The notes beneath the pieces are model-generated. The model was not told the DNA's origin and did no database searches. It saw nothing but the letters and a program-made list of their open reading frames with translations. DNA of 64,000 nt from Neobacillus sp. PS2-9 (GTDB taxonomy: Bacteria > Bacillota > Bacilli > Bacillales > Cytobacillaceae). Made by a program: the position numbers and the translations under genes. This document shows positions 56,457 to 64,000 of this stretch, one piece after another; the first letter of the stretch is position 1; every line of letters starts with the position of its first letter. Where the stretch lies: positions 1,699,001-1,763,000 of the forward strand of contig NZ_CP133269.1 in NCBI RefSeq assembly GCF_030915525.1, given 5' to 3'.

Positions 56457-57578
56457 ATGGTGAATCAAGAACGTCTTTTGAATGAATTTTTAGAGCTTGT
56501 GCAAATTGACTCAGAAACGAAATTTGAGACTGAAATTGCAAAGGTATTAAAACAAAAGTTTTCTGATTTAGGTCTTGAAGTTTTTGAAGATGATACCACA
56601 TCTGTAACAGGACATGGTGCAGGGAACTTAGTTTGTACGCTTCCAGCAACTAAAGAGGGAGTAGATCCAATTTACTTTACTTGCCATATGGACACAGTTA
56701 CACCTGCAAAAGGGGTAAAGCCTTCTATTAAAGATGGTTACGTGGTTACTGATGGCACGACGATTCTAGGCGCAGACGATAAAACTGGTATTTCTGTTAT
56801 GCTTGAAACCATCCGTCTTTTAAAAGAACAAAATCTACCGCACGGATTAATTCAATTCGTTATTACGGTAGGGGAAGAGTCCGGTTTAGTAGGGGCAAAA
56901 GCACTTGACCCTTCATTATTGAAGGCAAAGTATGGCTATGCTCTTGATAGCGATGGCTTAGTTGGGAATGTGGTTGTAGCTGCTCCAACACAAGCAAAAG
57001 TAAAGACAGTGATTTACGGAAAAACAGCCCATGCAGGTGTTGCTCCTGAAAAAGGTATTTCTGCCATTACGATTGCAGCAAAATCCATTGCTAAAATGCC
57101 GTTAGGCAGAATTGACCATGAAACGACTGCTAATATTGGTCGTTTTGAAGGTGGGCAGGCAACCAATATCGTATGTGACCGTGTGGATATCTTAGCAGAA
57201 GCACGTTCACTTATACCTGAAAAAATGCAGACACAGGTAGGCAAGATGAAGGAAGCATTTGAAACAGTTGCTGCTGAAATGGGCGGCAGAGCAGAAGTAG
57301 ATGTGGAAGTTATGTACCCTGGTTTCAAATTTGGAGAAGGCGATCTTGTGGTTGAGATTGCTCGTAAAGCAGCAGCAAAAATTGGTCGTAGCTGTGAACT
57401 TCAGCATAGTGGTGGAGGCAGCGACGCTAACGTGATAGCTGGGTTCGGAATTCCAACGGTAAACCTTGCTGTTGGCTATGAAGAAATCCATACAACAAAT
57501 GAGCGCATGCCACTTGAGGAATTATACAAGCTGGCAGAAATGACGCTTGCTATAATTGATGAAGTAACTAATCAATAA
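56457..57578 (+). CDS. yqjE: M20 family peptidase, PepT-like (YqjE)
   Basis: The 373-residue zinc peptidase is of tripeptidase T type: TCHMDTVTPAKGVKP, DGTTILGADDKTGISVMLE, TVGEESGLVGAKALD and the C-terminal SGGGSDANVIAGFGIPTVNL. ATG 56457 behind GGAGGG; an ORF extension to 56400 runs back over the hairpin. Same position as B. subtilis yqjE. Confidence 0.93.
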   Translation: MVNQERLLNEFLELVQIDSETKFETEIAKVLKQKFSDLGLEVFEDDTTSVTGHGAGNLVCTLPATKEGVDPIYFTCHMDTVTPAKGVKPSIKDGYVVTDGTTILGADDKTGISVMLETIRLLKEQNLPHGLIQFVITVGEESGLVGAKALDPSLLKAKYGYALDSDGLVGNVVVAAPTQAKVKTVIYGKTAHAGVAPEKGISAITIAAKSIAKMPLGRIDHETTANIGRFEGGQATNIVCDRVDILAEARSLIPEKMQTQVGKMKEAFETVAAEMGGRAEVDVEVMYPGFKFGEGDLVVEIARKAAAKIGRSCELQHSGGGSDANVIAGFGIPTVNLAVGYEEIHTTNERMPLEELYKLAEMTLAIIDEVTNQ

Positions 57579-57597
57579 CCAATCAATAAGAAAAGTT

Positions 57598-57626
57598 TAA
57601 AGGAGGGTCTTAGACTCTCCTTTTTG
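57598..57626 (+). terminator. Terminator after yqjE
   Basis: AAGGAGGGTC pairs with GACTCTCCTT (one wobble) around TTA, followed by a T run. Confidence 0.8.
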
Positions 57627-57633
57627 CTATACT
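57625..57633 (+). promoter_or_regulatory. Candidate extended -10 promoter of polY1
   Basis: TGCTATACT at 57625-57633, directly downstream of the yqjE terminator; no good -35 because the hairpin occupies that place. Confidence 0.4.
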
Positions 57634-57663
57634 AGACCTATTAATGGTTTAAGGATGATTAAC

Positions 57664-58941
57664 ATGAAGGAAATGTATCCAAAGAACGGACGAGTCATTT
57701 TACATGTGGATATGAACAGCTTTTATGCGTCCGTTGAGATGGCCTATGATCCTAACTTAAAAGGAAAGCCTGTAGCGATTGCAGGAAATGTGGAGGAGCG
57801 ACGGGGAATTATTGTGACCTGCAGTTATGAAGCAAGAAAATTTGGTGTTAAAACAACGATGCCGCTGTGGGAAGCAAAAAAACTATGTCCCCAGTTAATC
57901 GTAATGAAACCTAATTTTGAGAGGTACCGGGCGGCATCTATTGGGATGTTTGATATTCTCAGACAGTATACCGAAATGGTGGAACCTGTTTCGATAGATG
58001 AAGGCTATTTAGATATAACAGAGAGCTTTGAATTTGGCAGTCCGATTGACATTGCTAAAAGTATTCAAAAAAGAGTTCTAGAACAACTGGATTTGCCGTG
58101 CAGTATCGGCATTGCTCCGAATAAATTTTTGGCAAAAATGGCTTCTGATATGAAAAAACCGATGGGCATTACGATTCTTCGTAAGCGTGATATTCCGAAG
58201 ATTTTGTGGCCATTAAATACAAATGAAATGCATGGTGTCGGAAAAAAAACAGCAGAAAAGTTAACGACCATCGCTATACACACGATTGGGGATTTAGCGA
58301 AAGGCAATGAAATTCAACTTAAATCCCTTCTTGGTATTAACGGAATTCGGATCAAAGAAAGAGCCAACGGTATCGACAAAAGGCCAGTTGATCCAGGATC
58401 TATTGAGGAGTTTAAAAGCATCGGTAATTCGACCACACTTCCTCGAGATGTTAGTAACCAGCATGAGCTTTATCGTGTGTTAGATTCACTGGCAGAAACC
58501 GTTTCTGTTAGGTTAAAGCGAAAAAATGTTCTTACAACTACTTTGGGTATTACGATTCGGTATAAGGACAGACGAACGATTACAAGAAGTAAAAAACTTC
58601 CTAACCCTATCAATCATAAAGAGGAACTTTCTGTCTTTGCAAAACAGCTCTTTCTAAAATCTTGGAATGGAGACCCCGTTCGTTTATTAGGGATTACTGG
58701 CAATGATTTAGTGGATCAAGACCAAGCATATAAGCAGTTAGATTTATTTTCCTTTGAAAACGACGCGAAAAAAGAGCCACTGCTTAAAACACTTTCTAGT
58801 CTACGAGAGAAATATGGAAAAAATATAATTGAAAATGCTGGTTCCCATAATGTAGATCTTTCACATAATGTAGGGACGGGGACAAGCTTCAATAAAGATT
58901 TCTTACGTACATTTCCTATAAAAAATAAAGAAGAAGACTAA
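57664..58941 (+). CDS. polY1: Y-family DNA polymerase PolY1 (YqjH, DinB/Pol IV type)
   Basis: Lesion-bypass polymerase. The 425 residues contain VILHVDMNSFYASVEMAY and VSIDEGYLD (catalytic acidic residues), GIAPNKFLAKMASDMKKP, and MHGVGKKTAEKL (helix-hairpin-helix). Near the C-terminus YKQLDLFSF is a sliding-clamp motif. AAGGATG favours ATG 57664 over ATG 57655. Confidence 0.96.
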   Translation: MKEMYPKNGRVILHVDMNSFYASVEMAYDPNLKGKPVAIAGNVEERRGIIVTCSYEARKFGVKTTMPLWEAKKLCPQLIVMKPNFERYRAASIGMFDILRQYTEMVEPVSIDEGYLDITESFEFGSPIDIAKSIQKRVLEQLDLPCSIGIAPNKFLAKMASDMKKPMGITILRKRDIPKILWPLNTNEMHGVGKKTAEKLTTIAIHTIGDLAKGNEIQLKSLLGINGIRIKERANGIDKRPVDPGSIEEFKSIGNSTTLPRDVSNQHELYRVLDSLAETVSVRLKRKNVLTTTLGITIRYKDRRTITRSKKLPNPINHKEELSVFAKQLFLKSWNGDPVRLLGITGNDLVDQDQAYKQLDLFSFENDAKKEPLLKTLSSLREKYGKNIIENAGSHNVDLSHNVGTGTSFNKDFLRTFPIKNKEED

Positions 58942-58980
58942 AAAGCTCCACTTTGCTAGGAAACAAAGTGGAGCTTTTAA
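58941..58980. terminator. Bidirectional terminator between polY1 and zwf
   Basis: Perfect 15-base arms AAAAGCTCCACTTTG (58941-58955) and CAAAGTGGAGCTTTT (58964-58978) between convergent genes. Confidence 0.92.
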
Positions 58981-58991
58981 TTGTTTTATTC

Positions 58992-60485
58992 TTATTTACA
59001 AATATCTACGTCTAAATCTGTAACAGGCCACCAGAAGAAGCCATCTTTTTCTAACAGTTCATCTGCAGCTTGTGGTCCCATTGAACCTGAAGCGTAATTA
59101 GGGAATTCAGCCTTGGTTCCTTCCCACACTTCCGAAATCTTATCTACAAATGCCCAAGAATAGGCTACTTCATCCCAATGCGTAAAGTTGGTCGCATCGC
59201 CGCGCATGCAATCGTAAAGCAGCTTCTCATAGCCTTCAGGAGTATTCATAGCATTAATTCCTGTGTTAGCAAAGCTTAGCTTTACTTCTTGTGCGTCTAA
59301 ATGGCCTCCAGCCTTTTTGGCATTAAGGTGAAGGGTAATTCCCTCTTCCGGCTGGATATGAATAACAAGAAGGTTTGGATTCAACATTTTTTCCGTCTGA
59401 TAGTATAAATTCATTGGAATGTCTTTAAATTGAACGACAATCTTTGTTGATTTTGCTGCCATTCGTTTACCTGTTCGAATATAAAACGGAACACCAGCCC
59501 AGCGGAAGTTATCAATCATCACTTTCCCTGCGACAAAGGTCTCTGTGTTCGATTCCTTGTCTACCATTTGTTCATCACGATAGGCTGGAACATTCTTATC
59601 AGCCATCATTCCCTCACCATATTGTCCGCGGACAAAGTAATCATTTACTTCGTCACCCACAACCGTTCTGAGTGAACGAAATACCCTTACTTTTTCGGAA
59701 CGAATTTCATCCGTTGTCAATTTGATTGGAGGCTCCATCGCAAGCAAGGCTACCATTTGCATCATATGGTTTTGCAACATATCACGTAAAGCCCCGCTTG
59801 TTTCATAATAACGTCCTCGTTCTTCGACACCAAGTGTCTCGCTAGACGTAATTTGGATATTAGATATATATCGGTTATTCCACAGCGGCTCGAAAATGGC
59901 ATTGGCAAATCGTATGACTTCAATATTCCGAACCATTTCTTTTCCAAGATAGTGGTCAATTCGATACACTTCTTCTTCAGAAAAGGCAGTTCTAATTTGT
60001 TTATTTAACTCTTTGGCAGATTCTAAATCATGTCCAAACGGTTTTTCAATGACTAAGCGCTTGTAGCCTTTTACATTGGTTAACCCATCTGATTTTAAAT
60101 GGAGAGCGATTGGTCCAAAGAATTCTGGTGCCATCGCAAGGTAAAAGATGCGATTTCCTTCCAGTTGATAATTCTCATCAATCTCATGTGCCAATTTATT
60201 TAATTCTGCGTATGAGTTTGAATCAGCTACATCGTGTGATTGATAATAAAAATGAGAGGCAAATTCATCGAGATTATCCTGATCGCCTAAAGCAGACAAT
60301 ACTGAATCCTTTACAGATTTTTGAAAATCATCATTTGATAATGATCTTCTTGCTACCCCAACGACAGCAAATTTATCTAATCTTCCTTTCTTAAATAATC
60401 GGTAAAGAGAAGGAAACAATTTTCTGTGTGCTAAATCACCGGTTGCTCCGAAGATCATAATTAATGAATTCATATTTTGTTCCAC
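58992..60485 (-). CDS. zwf: Glucose-6-phosphate 1-dehydrogenase
   Basis: First enzyme of the oxidative pentose phosphate pathway, makes NADPH. The 497 residues contain IFGATGDLAHRKLFPSLYRL, VIEKPFGHDLESA, the active-site RIDHYLGKE and SGALRDMLQNH. GTG start 60485 behind GAGGT; ATG 60473 is possible. The gndA (yqjI) gene found beside zwf in B. subtilis is not here. Confidence 0.97.
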   Translation of the reverse strand: MEQNMNSLIMIFGATGDLAHRKLFPSLYRLFKKGRLDKFAVVGVARRSLSNDDFQKSVKDSVLSALGDQDNLDEFASHFYYQSHDVADSNSYAELNKLAHEIDENYQLEGNRIFYLAMAPEFFGPIALHLKSDGLTNVKGYKRLVIEKPFGHDLESAKELNKQIRTAFSEEEVYRIDHYLGKEMVRNIEVIRFANAIFEPLWNNRYISNIQITSSETLGVEERGRYYETSGALRDMLQNHMMQMVALLAMEPPIKLTTDEIRSEKVRVFRSLRTVVGDEVNDYFVRGQYGEGMMADKNVPAYRDEQMVDKESNTETFVAGKVMIDNFRWAGVPFYIRTGKRMAAKSTKIVVQFKDIPMNLYYQTEKMLNPNLLVIHIQPEEGITLHLNAKKAGGHLDAQEVKLSFANTGINAMNTPEGYEKLLYDCMRGDATNFTHWDEVAYSWAFVDKISEVWEGTKAEFPNYASGSMGPQAADELLEKDGFFWWPVTDLDVDICK

Positions 60486-60661
60486 GGGTTAAAGACCTCT
60501 TTCCTAATAGCATGAGTGTGCATATGTAGTCTAATTACAATTCCTTCATTCAAGTATTTAATTTAGCTGTTTTTATTAGGTTTCGCAAATATATTGATTT
60601 GCATGTAAGCGATATGTCTTTCTTTTATTAGTTGAGCTAAGAAGAAATCCAAACCAGTTTA

Positions 60662-60670
60662 TGTTATATT
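60662..60670 (+). promoter_or_regulatory. Candidate extended -10 promoter of rnz
   Basis: TGTTATATT at 60662-60670, 43 bases before the rnz start; no clear -35. Confidence 0.4.
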
Positions 60671-60713
60671 ATCAATATTGGCTTAAGGAACGGTAAGAAA
60701 GGGGAAATAACAC

Positions 60714-61637
60714 TTGGATTTGTTTTTTTTAGGTACGGGGGCAGGAATGCCGGCGAAACTCAGAAATGTCACATCTATAGCCTTGAAATTGCTCGAGGAA
60801 CGGGGGGCAGTATGGTTATTTGATGTGGGTGAGGCGACACAGCATCAAATTTTACACACATCCTTAAAACCGCGGCGGATTGAAAAAATTTTTATTACTC
60901 ATTTACATGGTGATCATATTTATGGGTTACCTGGTTTGTTATCCAGTCGTTCGTTTCAAGGCGGGGAGTCAGAGGTTACGGTTTATGGACCAAAAGGAAT
61001 TAAAGAATATATTGAGATAAGTCTGTCCTTAAGTCAGACCTATTTAAAATATCCCTTGAGTATCATCGAAATTAGCGAAGGAATTATTTTTGAAGATGAC
61101 CAGTTTATTGTAGAAGCTCGTCTGCTTGAACATGGGATTCCTTCGTATGGATATAGAATTATGGAGAAGGACAGACCAGGGACCTTACTTGCTGATAAGC
61201 TAATCGAAGCGGGTGTTCAACCTGGGCCAATCTTTAGGCAAATAAAAAATGGTGAATCAATTACTCTGGAAGACGGACGGGTGCTTGATCCGAATGAGTT
61301 CCTTGGTCCTGAGCAAAAGGGAAGAGTCGTTACGATTCTTGGGGACACACGATACTGCGAAAATGCGTTGTTGCTGGCTAAAGAGGCAGATTTATTAATT
61401 CACGAAGCTACCTTTTCAAAGGGTGAGGAAACATTAGCCTATGATTACTTTCATTCAACGACCTCTCAGGCAGCAGATATTGCTAGAAAGGCTGGTTGCA
61501 AGCATTTATGTTTGACCCACATCAGTTCACGATATGATCGGAATGATTGGCGCGAGTTAGTGGCCGAGGCAATGGAAATCTTTCCTAATACAGTCATCGC
61601 GGAAGACTTTAAAGAGATTCATATTCCTCTTAAGTAA
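60714..61637 (+). CDS. rnz: Ribonuclease Z, tRNA 3' processing
   Basis: Cleaves pre-tRNA 3' trailers. The 307-residue metallo-beta-lactamase protein has [20 protein letters not shown], the zinc motif HLHGDH (H63, H65, D67, H68), a flexible arm region around 160-200 and [10 protein letters not shown] near the end. TTG start behind AAGGGGAAA. Confidence 0.96.
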   Translation: MDLFFLGTGAGMPAKLRNVTSIALKLLEERGAVWLFDVGEATQHQILHTSLKPRRIEKIFITHLHGDHIYGLPGLLSSRSFQGGESEVTVYGPKGIKEYIEISLSLSQTYLKYPLSIIEISEGIIFEDDQFIVEARLLEHGIPSYGYRIMEKDRPGTLLADKLIEAGVQPGPIFRQIKNGESITLEDGRVLDPNEFLGPEQKGRVVTILGDTRYCENALLLAKEADLLIHEATFSKGEETLAYDYFHSTTSQAADIARKAGCKHLCLTHISSRYDRNDWRELVAEAMEIFPNTVIAEDFKEIHIPLK

Positions 61638-61680
61638 AAAAAGCACTTTCCCCAATCGGGGAAGTGCTTTATCTTTTATT
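61638..61680 (+). terminator. Terminator after rnz
   Basis: AAAGCACTTTCCCC and GGGGAAGTGCTTT pair with one bulged T around AATC, followed by ATCTTTTATT. Confidence 0.85.
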
Positions 61681-61717
61681 ATACTATAAGAAAGTATAAA
61701 ATTCGACTTCGAGAATT

Positions 61718-61836
61718 GTCCAGCTTCAGCGCCTAGCCCCTCGGGTCAAATAACCTTCGGCAAGTAAAGTCAAAGAGCGACTTTTCTTGCCGAAGAACAT
61801 TTGCTTGTCGGGGCTGATCAAGGCGCTTACGCTTTT
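61718..61836. repeat. Dumbbell-shaped intergenic repeat of a second family
   Basis: Outer arms AGCGCCT-AGCCCC (61728-61740) pair with GGGGCT (61810-61815) and AGGCGCT (61821-61827). Inside, CTTCGGCAAG (61755-61764) pairs with CTTGCCGAAG (61786-61795), enclosing AAAGTC/GACTTT. From memory this resembles a repeat scattered in Bacillus and Geobacillus genomes. It ends two bases before the namA stop codon. Only one copy is in the window. Confidence 0.8.
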
Positions 61837-61837
61837 C

Positions 61838-62857
61838 TTATACCCATCCTCGCTCGTATTGTTTCGGTCCTTCGATGGAAACCCCAAGTTCTTTGGCTGC
61901 TGTTCGTGGCCAGTATGGGTCGCGCAGTAACTCACGAGCTAGGAAAACTAAATCCGCTCGGTCATTCTGTAAAATTTCCTCAGCCTGAATTCCTGTAGTG
62001 ATTAAGCCAACCGCGCCAGTTGGAATACCAGCTCCATTTTTAATCGTTTCAGAATACTTTACCTGATAACCTGGATACACATGAATATGTGCGGGTACCA
62101 CGGCACCTGAGCTTACATCCACTAAGTCTACACCTTGTTCTTTCATCCAATCTGCGAACACTATGTAATCTTCAGGTGTTAAACCATCCTCGTGATAATC
62201 ATGAGCAGAAACTCTTACGAACAATGGACCTGTCCAAACGGTTTTCACAGCTTCAATGACCTCACGCAGCAAGCGGTAACGGTTCTCAGCAGTGCCACCA
62301 TATTCATCTGTTCTTTTGTTGGAAAGTGGCGACAGAAACTCATTAATTAAATAGCCATGAGCGCCGTGAATTTCAATCACATCGAAACCAGCTTTGGCAG
62401 CACGCTCCGCCCCTTTTTTAAATGCTTCCACTGTCTCTTTAATTTCTGCTATTGTCATTTCTTTTGGAGTTTGCGATTTTTCATTAAAAGCAATCGCTGA
62501 AGGTGCGATGATTTCACCTTCTAATACTGCTTTTCTGCCGGCATGGGCAAGCTGGATGCCTGTTTTCGCTCCATGTTCTTTCATTAGGTTTACTAACTCT
62601 TTGAAACCATCTGTGTGCTCATCACTCCAAATACCTAAATCCTGTGGAGAAATTCGGCCTTGTGGAGTAACTGCTGTTGCTTCAACGATGATTAGACCAA
62701 CTTGTCCGACTGCTCTACTAGTATAGTGAGTGCGGTGCCAGTTTTGAAGATGCCCATCTTCATTATGGCTGGAGTACATACACATTGGAGCCATAACAAT
62801 TCTATTTTGTAATGTCACTCCCTTTATGGTAATGGGAGAAAATAATTTGGTTGTCAT
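61838..62857 (-). CDS. namA: NADPH dehydrogenase NamA (YqjM, old yellow enzyme)
   Basis: FMN enzyme reducing activated C=C bonds and nitro compounds, linked to stress and xenobiotics. The 339 residues contain [17 protein letters not shown] (with the YqjM-type Cys of MCMYS), [35 protein letters not shown] and the C-terminal YERGW finger. ATG behind AGGAGGG on the minus strand. Confidence 0.96.
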   Translation of the reverse strand: MTTKLFSPITIKGVTLQNRIVMAPMCMYSSHNEDGHLQNWHRTHYTSRAVGQVGLIIVEATAVTPQGRISPQDLGIWSDEHTDGFKELVNLMKEHGAKTGIQLAHAGRKAVLEGEIIAPSAIAFNEKSQTPKEMTIAEIKETVEAFKKGAERAAKAGFDVIEIHGAHGYLINEFLSPLSNKRTDEYGGTAENRYRLLREVIEAVKTVWTGPLFVRVSAHDYHEDGLTPEDYIVFADWMKEQGVDLVDVSSGAVVPAHIHVYPGYQVKYSETIKNGAGIPTGAVGLITTGIQAEEILQNDRADLVFLARELLRDPYWPRTAAKELGVSIEGPKQYERGWV

Positions 62858-62894
62858 TTGAAAAATCCCTCCTGTTTCATACTAATCCTTCTTT

Positions 62895-62903
62895 AGTATA
62901 GCA
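62895..62903 (-). promoter_or_regulatory. Candidate extended -10 promoter of namA
   Basis: On the minus strand TGCTATACT lies 38 bases before the namA ATG; the -35 is unclear. Confidence 0.4.
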
Positions 62904-62933
62904 AAGGGCATAAATATAATGTACAATACTGCT

Positions 62934-64000
62934 TCAGTCGTGATCTTTCAGCTCACTCAAGCGGTAAGTAGTTCCTCTCCAAACGATCCCTCCGCGTTTA
63001 AAGGTCAGCAGGCTTGCCCGAATAATCGAATAAATAAAAAGTAAAGCGGTAATGGGAAAAACGAGAAATAATACAGGGGAAAAGACCGTCATTCTTTTTA
63101 TAATCAACACATAAAGAATACCACTCGTAATAATATTACCTAAACTTAGAAAGGCCACGGTTTTGTTTGCAGAAAAAATTGTCAGGAACGGAAGCACATT
63201 GGTGACAAACACTCCGAAAATCGAAAAAAACACCATCCTGACTTGATAATTTAGGCCTGCAAACGTATTTTTCTCCAGACCGATAAATGCCTCTTTTAAA
63301 CTCCCATACCATTCGACTTCAATTAGCCTTAGTGCGGTGACTATTCTTTGCTGGTAGCCAGCCTTTTTCATTTTCATCCCCAGTTGCAAGTCATCATCTG
63401 GTCGCATTTTTAGTCTTTCATGTGTGCCAAATGATTCATATGCCTCTTTAGAAACAAGATTAAATGCCCCAATTCCTGTTCCAATTTTTGATTTTGGATT
63501 ATTTGCCATCCATGGCCGCTTAAAATAGGAAAATCCAAATAGAAAAAAAGCAACAAAGGTTTTTAGCCAAAAATGGTTTGCATGTAAGTTGGGCGCTGCT
63601 GTTAAATGATCGAGTTGGTGTCGTTCAGCATAATGAAGTGCCTTTGCGAATGCTTCTTTTTCGTACTTCACATCTGCATCGGTGAATAATAGCCATTTTC
63701 CTGATGCCTGAAGCGACCCCTTATATAATGCATGATTTTTTCCAAGCCAACCTTCAGGTAATTCCTTCACATGAATAACCTTGACCCGAGGATCTTCCTT
63801 CATCAATTCATCAAGAAGTTTTCCAGTTTCATCCGTGGAGCGGTCATCTACTAAAATCCATTCCACATTTCTATAGGTTTGCTGTAGCTGGCTTAGGATA
63901 CTTGCCTTTATTTGTTTTTCTTCGTTTCTAGCTGCTACGATCACCGATAACATGGGGCCTGTTTCTAAACCTTCCTCTTTTTCAAGCGAGTCCACTTGAC
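62934..64000 (-). CDS. Family 2 glycosyltransferase, cut by the window end
   Basis: About 355 residues are visible. A GT-A domain shows SVIVAARNEEKQI, LVDDRSTDET, LLFTDADVKYE and the acceptor motif MRPDDDLQLGMKMKKAGYQQ; three to four membrane helices lie at the C-terminus. The frame is open to position 64000, and the GTG at 63995 has no visible ribosome site, so the gene probably starts outside the window with another membrane helix. It resembles carotenoid-type or other lipid glycosyltransferases; the acceptor is unknown. Confidence 0.85.
   Translation of the reverse strand, partial: QVDSLEKEEGLETGPMLSVIVAARNEEKQIKASILSQLQQTYRNVEWILVDDRSTDETGKLLDELMKEDPRVKVIHVKELPEGWLGKNHALYKGSLQASGKWLLFTDADVKYEKEAFAKALHYAERHQLDHLTAAPNLHANHFWLKTFVAFFLFGFSYFKRPWMANNPKSKIGTGIGAFNLVSKEAYESFGTHERLKMRPDDDLQLGMKMKKAGYQQRIVTALRLIEVEWYGSLKEAFIGLEKNTFAGLNYQVRMVFFSIFGVFVTNVLPFLTIFSANKTVAFLSLGNIITSGILYVLIIKRMTVFSPVLFLVFPITALLFIYSIIRASLLTFKRGGIVWRGTTYRLSELKDHD

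Noticed and set aside
1..64000. CRISPR arrays, tRNA or rRNA genes, insertion sequences, prophage genes
   Set aside because: I looked for regular spaced repeats, tRNA-like cloverleafs, transposase or integrase motifs and found none.

Overview
This window is a chromosomal segment of an endospore-forming, low-GC Bacillaceae bacterium. Gene order is strikingly like Bacillus subtilis: spoIIIAA-AH, accB-accC-yqhY-nusB-folD-xseA-xseB-ispA-dxs-yqxC-ahrC-recN-spoIVB-spo0A, then yqzF-bkdR-ptb-bcd-buk-lpdV-bkdAA-bkdAB-bkdB, brxB-artPQR-yqjA, and the yqjC/D/E-polY1-zwf-rnz-namA block. Protein similarity, strong purine-rich ribosome sites, frequent TTG/GTG starts and sigma-factor promoters of Bacillus type agree. 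A Neobacillus-like genus is possible, but the sequence alone does not settle it.

Region 1 (1-8.8 kb) is the accessory part. The tail of a c-type cytochrome is followed by an apparent operon for cytochrome c maturation System I: ccmE, ccmF, ccmH, a short ccmI-like gene, ccmA, ccmB, ccmC, a tiny ccmD and a thioredoxin-like ccmG/resA gene. B. subtilis uses System II (ResB/ResC/CcdA), so a full Ccm set is unexpected here. Its CcmE carries a CxxxY motif in place of the haem-binding HxxxY, its CcmH has a CxCxC cluster instead of CxxC, and two related membrane-anchored proteins of unknown function are built into the operon. This is the best candidate for an under-described system.

Region 2 (8.8-29.7 kb) is core chromosome: a SIMPL-domain gene, the spoIIIA operon behind a good sigma-E promoter, fatty acid initiation (accBC), transcription and one-carbon genes, isoprenoid genes (ispA, dxs), the arginine regulator, recN, spoIVB and spo0A. 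spo0A has a perfect sigma-H promoter and Spo0A boxes. spoIIIAD appears to start at an ATT codon.

Region 3 (29.7-49.9 kb) covers a KinB-like sensor kinase next to spo0A, then branched-chain amino acid catabolism: BkdR with a 33-bp palindrome and a sigma-54 promoter before ptb, then the bkd operon. mutA, mutB and meaB follow directly. Together with the epimerase and carboxylase beta subunit at 54.4-56.3 kb, they give a route from valine/isoleucine through propionyl-CoA and methylmalonyl-CoA to succinyl-CoA.

Region 4 (49.9-64 kb) has the arginine transporter artPQR with an ARG box, an aromatic acid exporter-like gene, an L,D-transpeptidase, a tiny Prli42 stressosome gene, methylmalonyl-CoA epimerase, carboxylase beta subunit, a peptidase, DNA polymerase Y, zwf, RNase Z, NamA and a glycosyltransferase cut by the window end. 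Three copies of a 131-133 bp structured repeat and one dumbbell-shaped repeat of another family lie between genes. I see no rRNA, tRNA, CRISPR array, insertion sequence or prophage.
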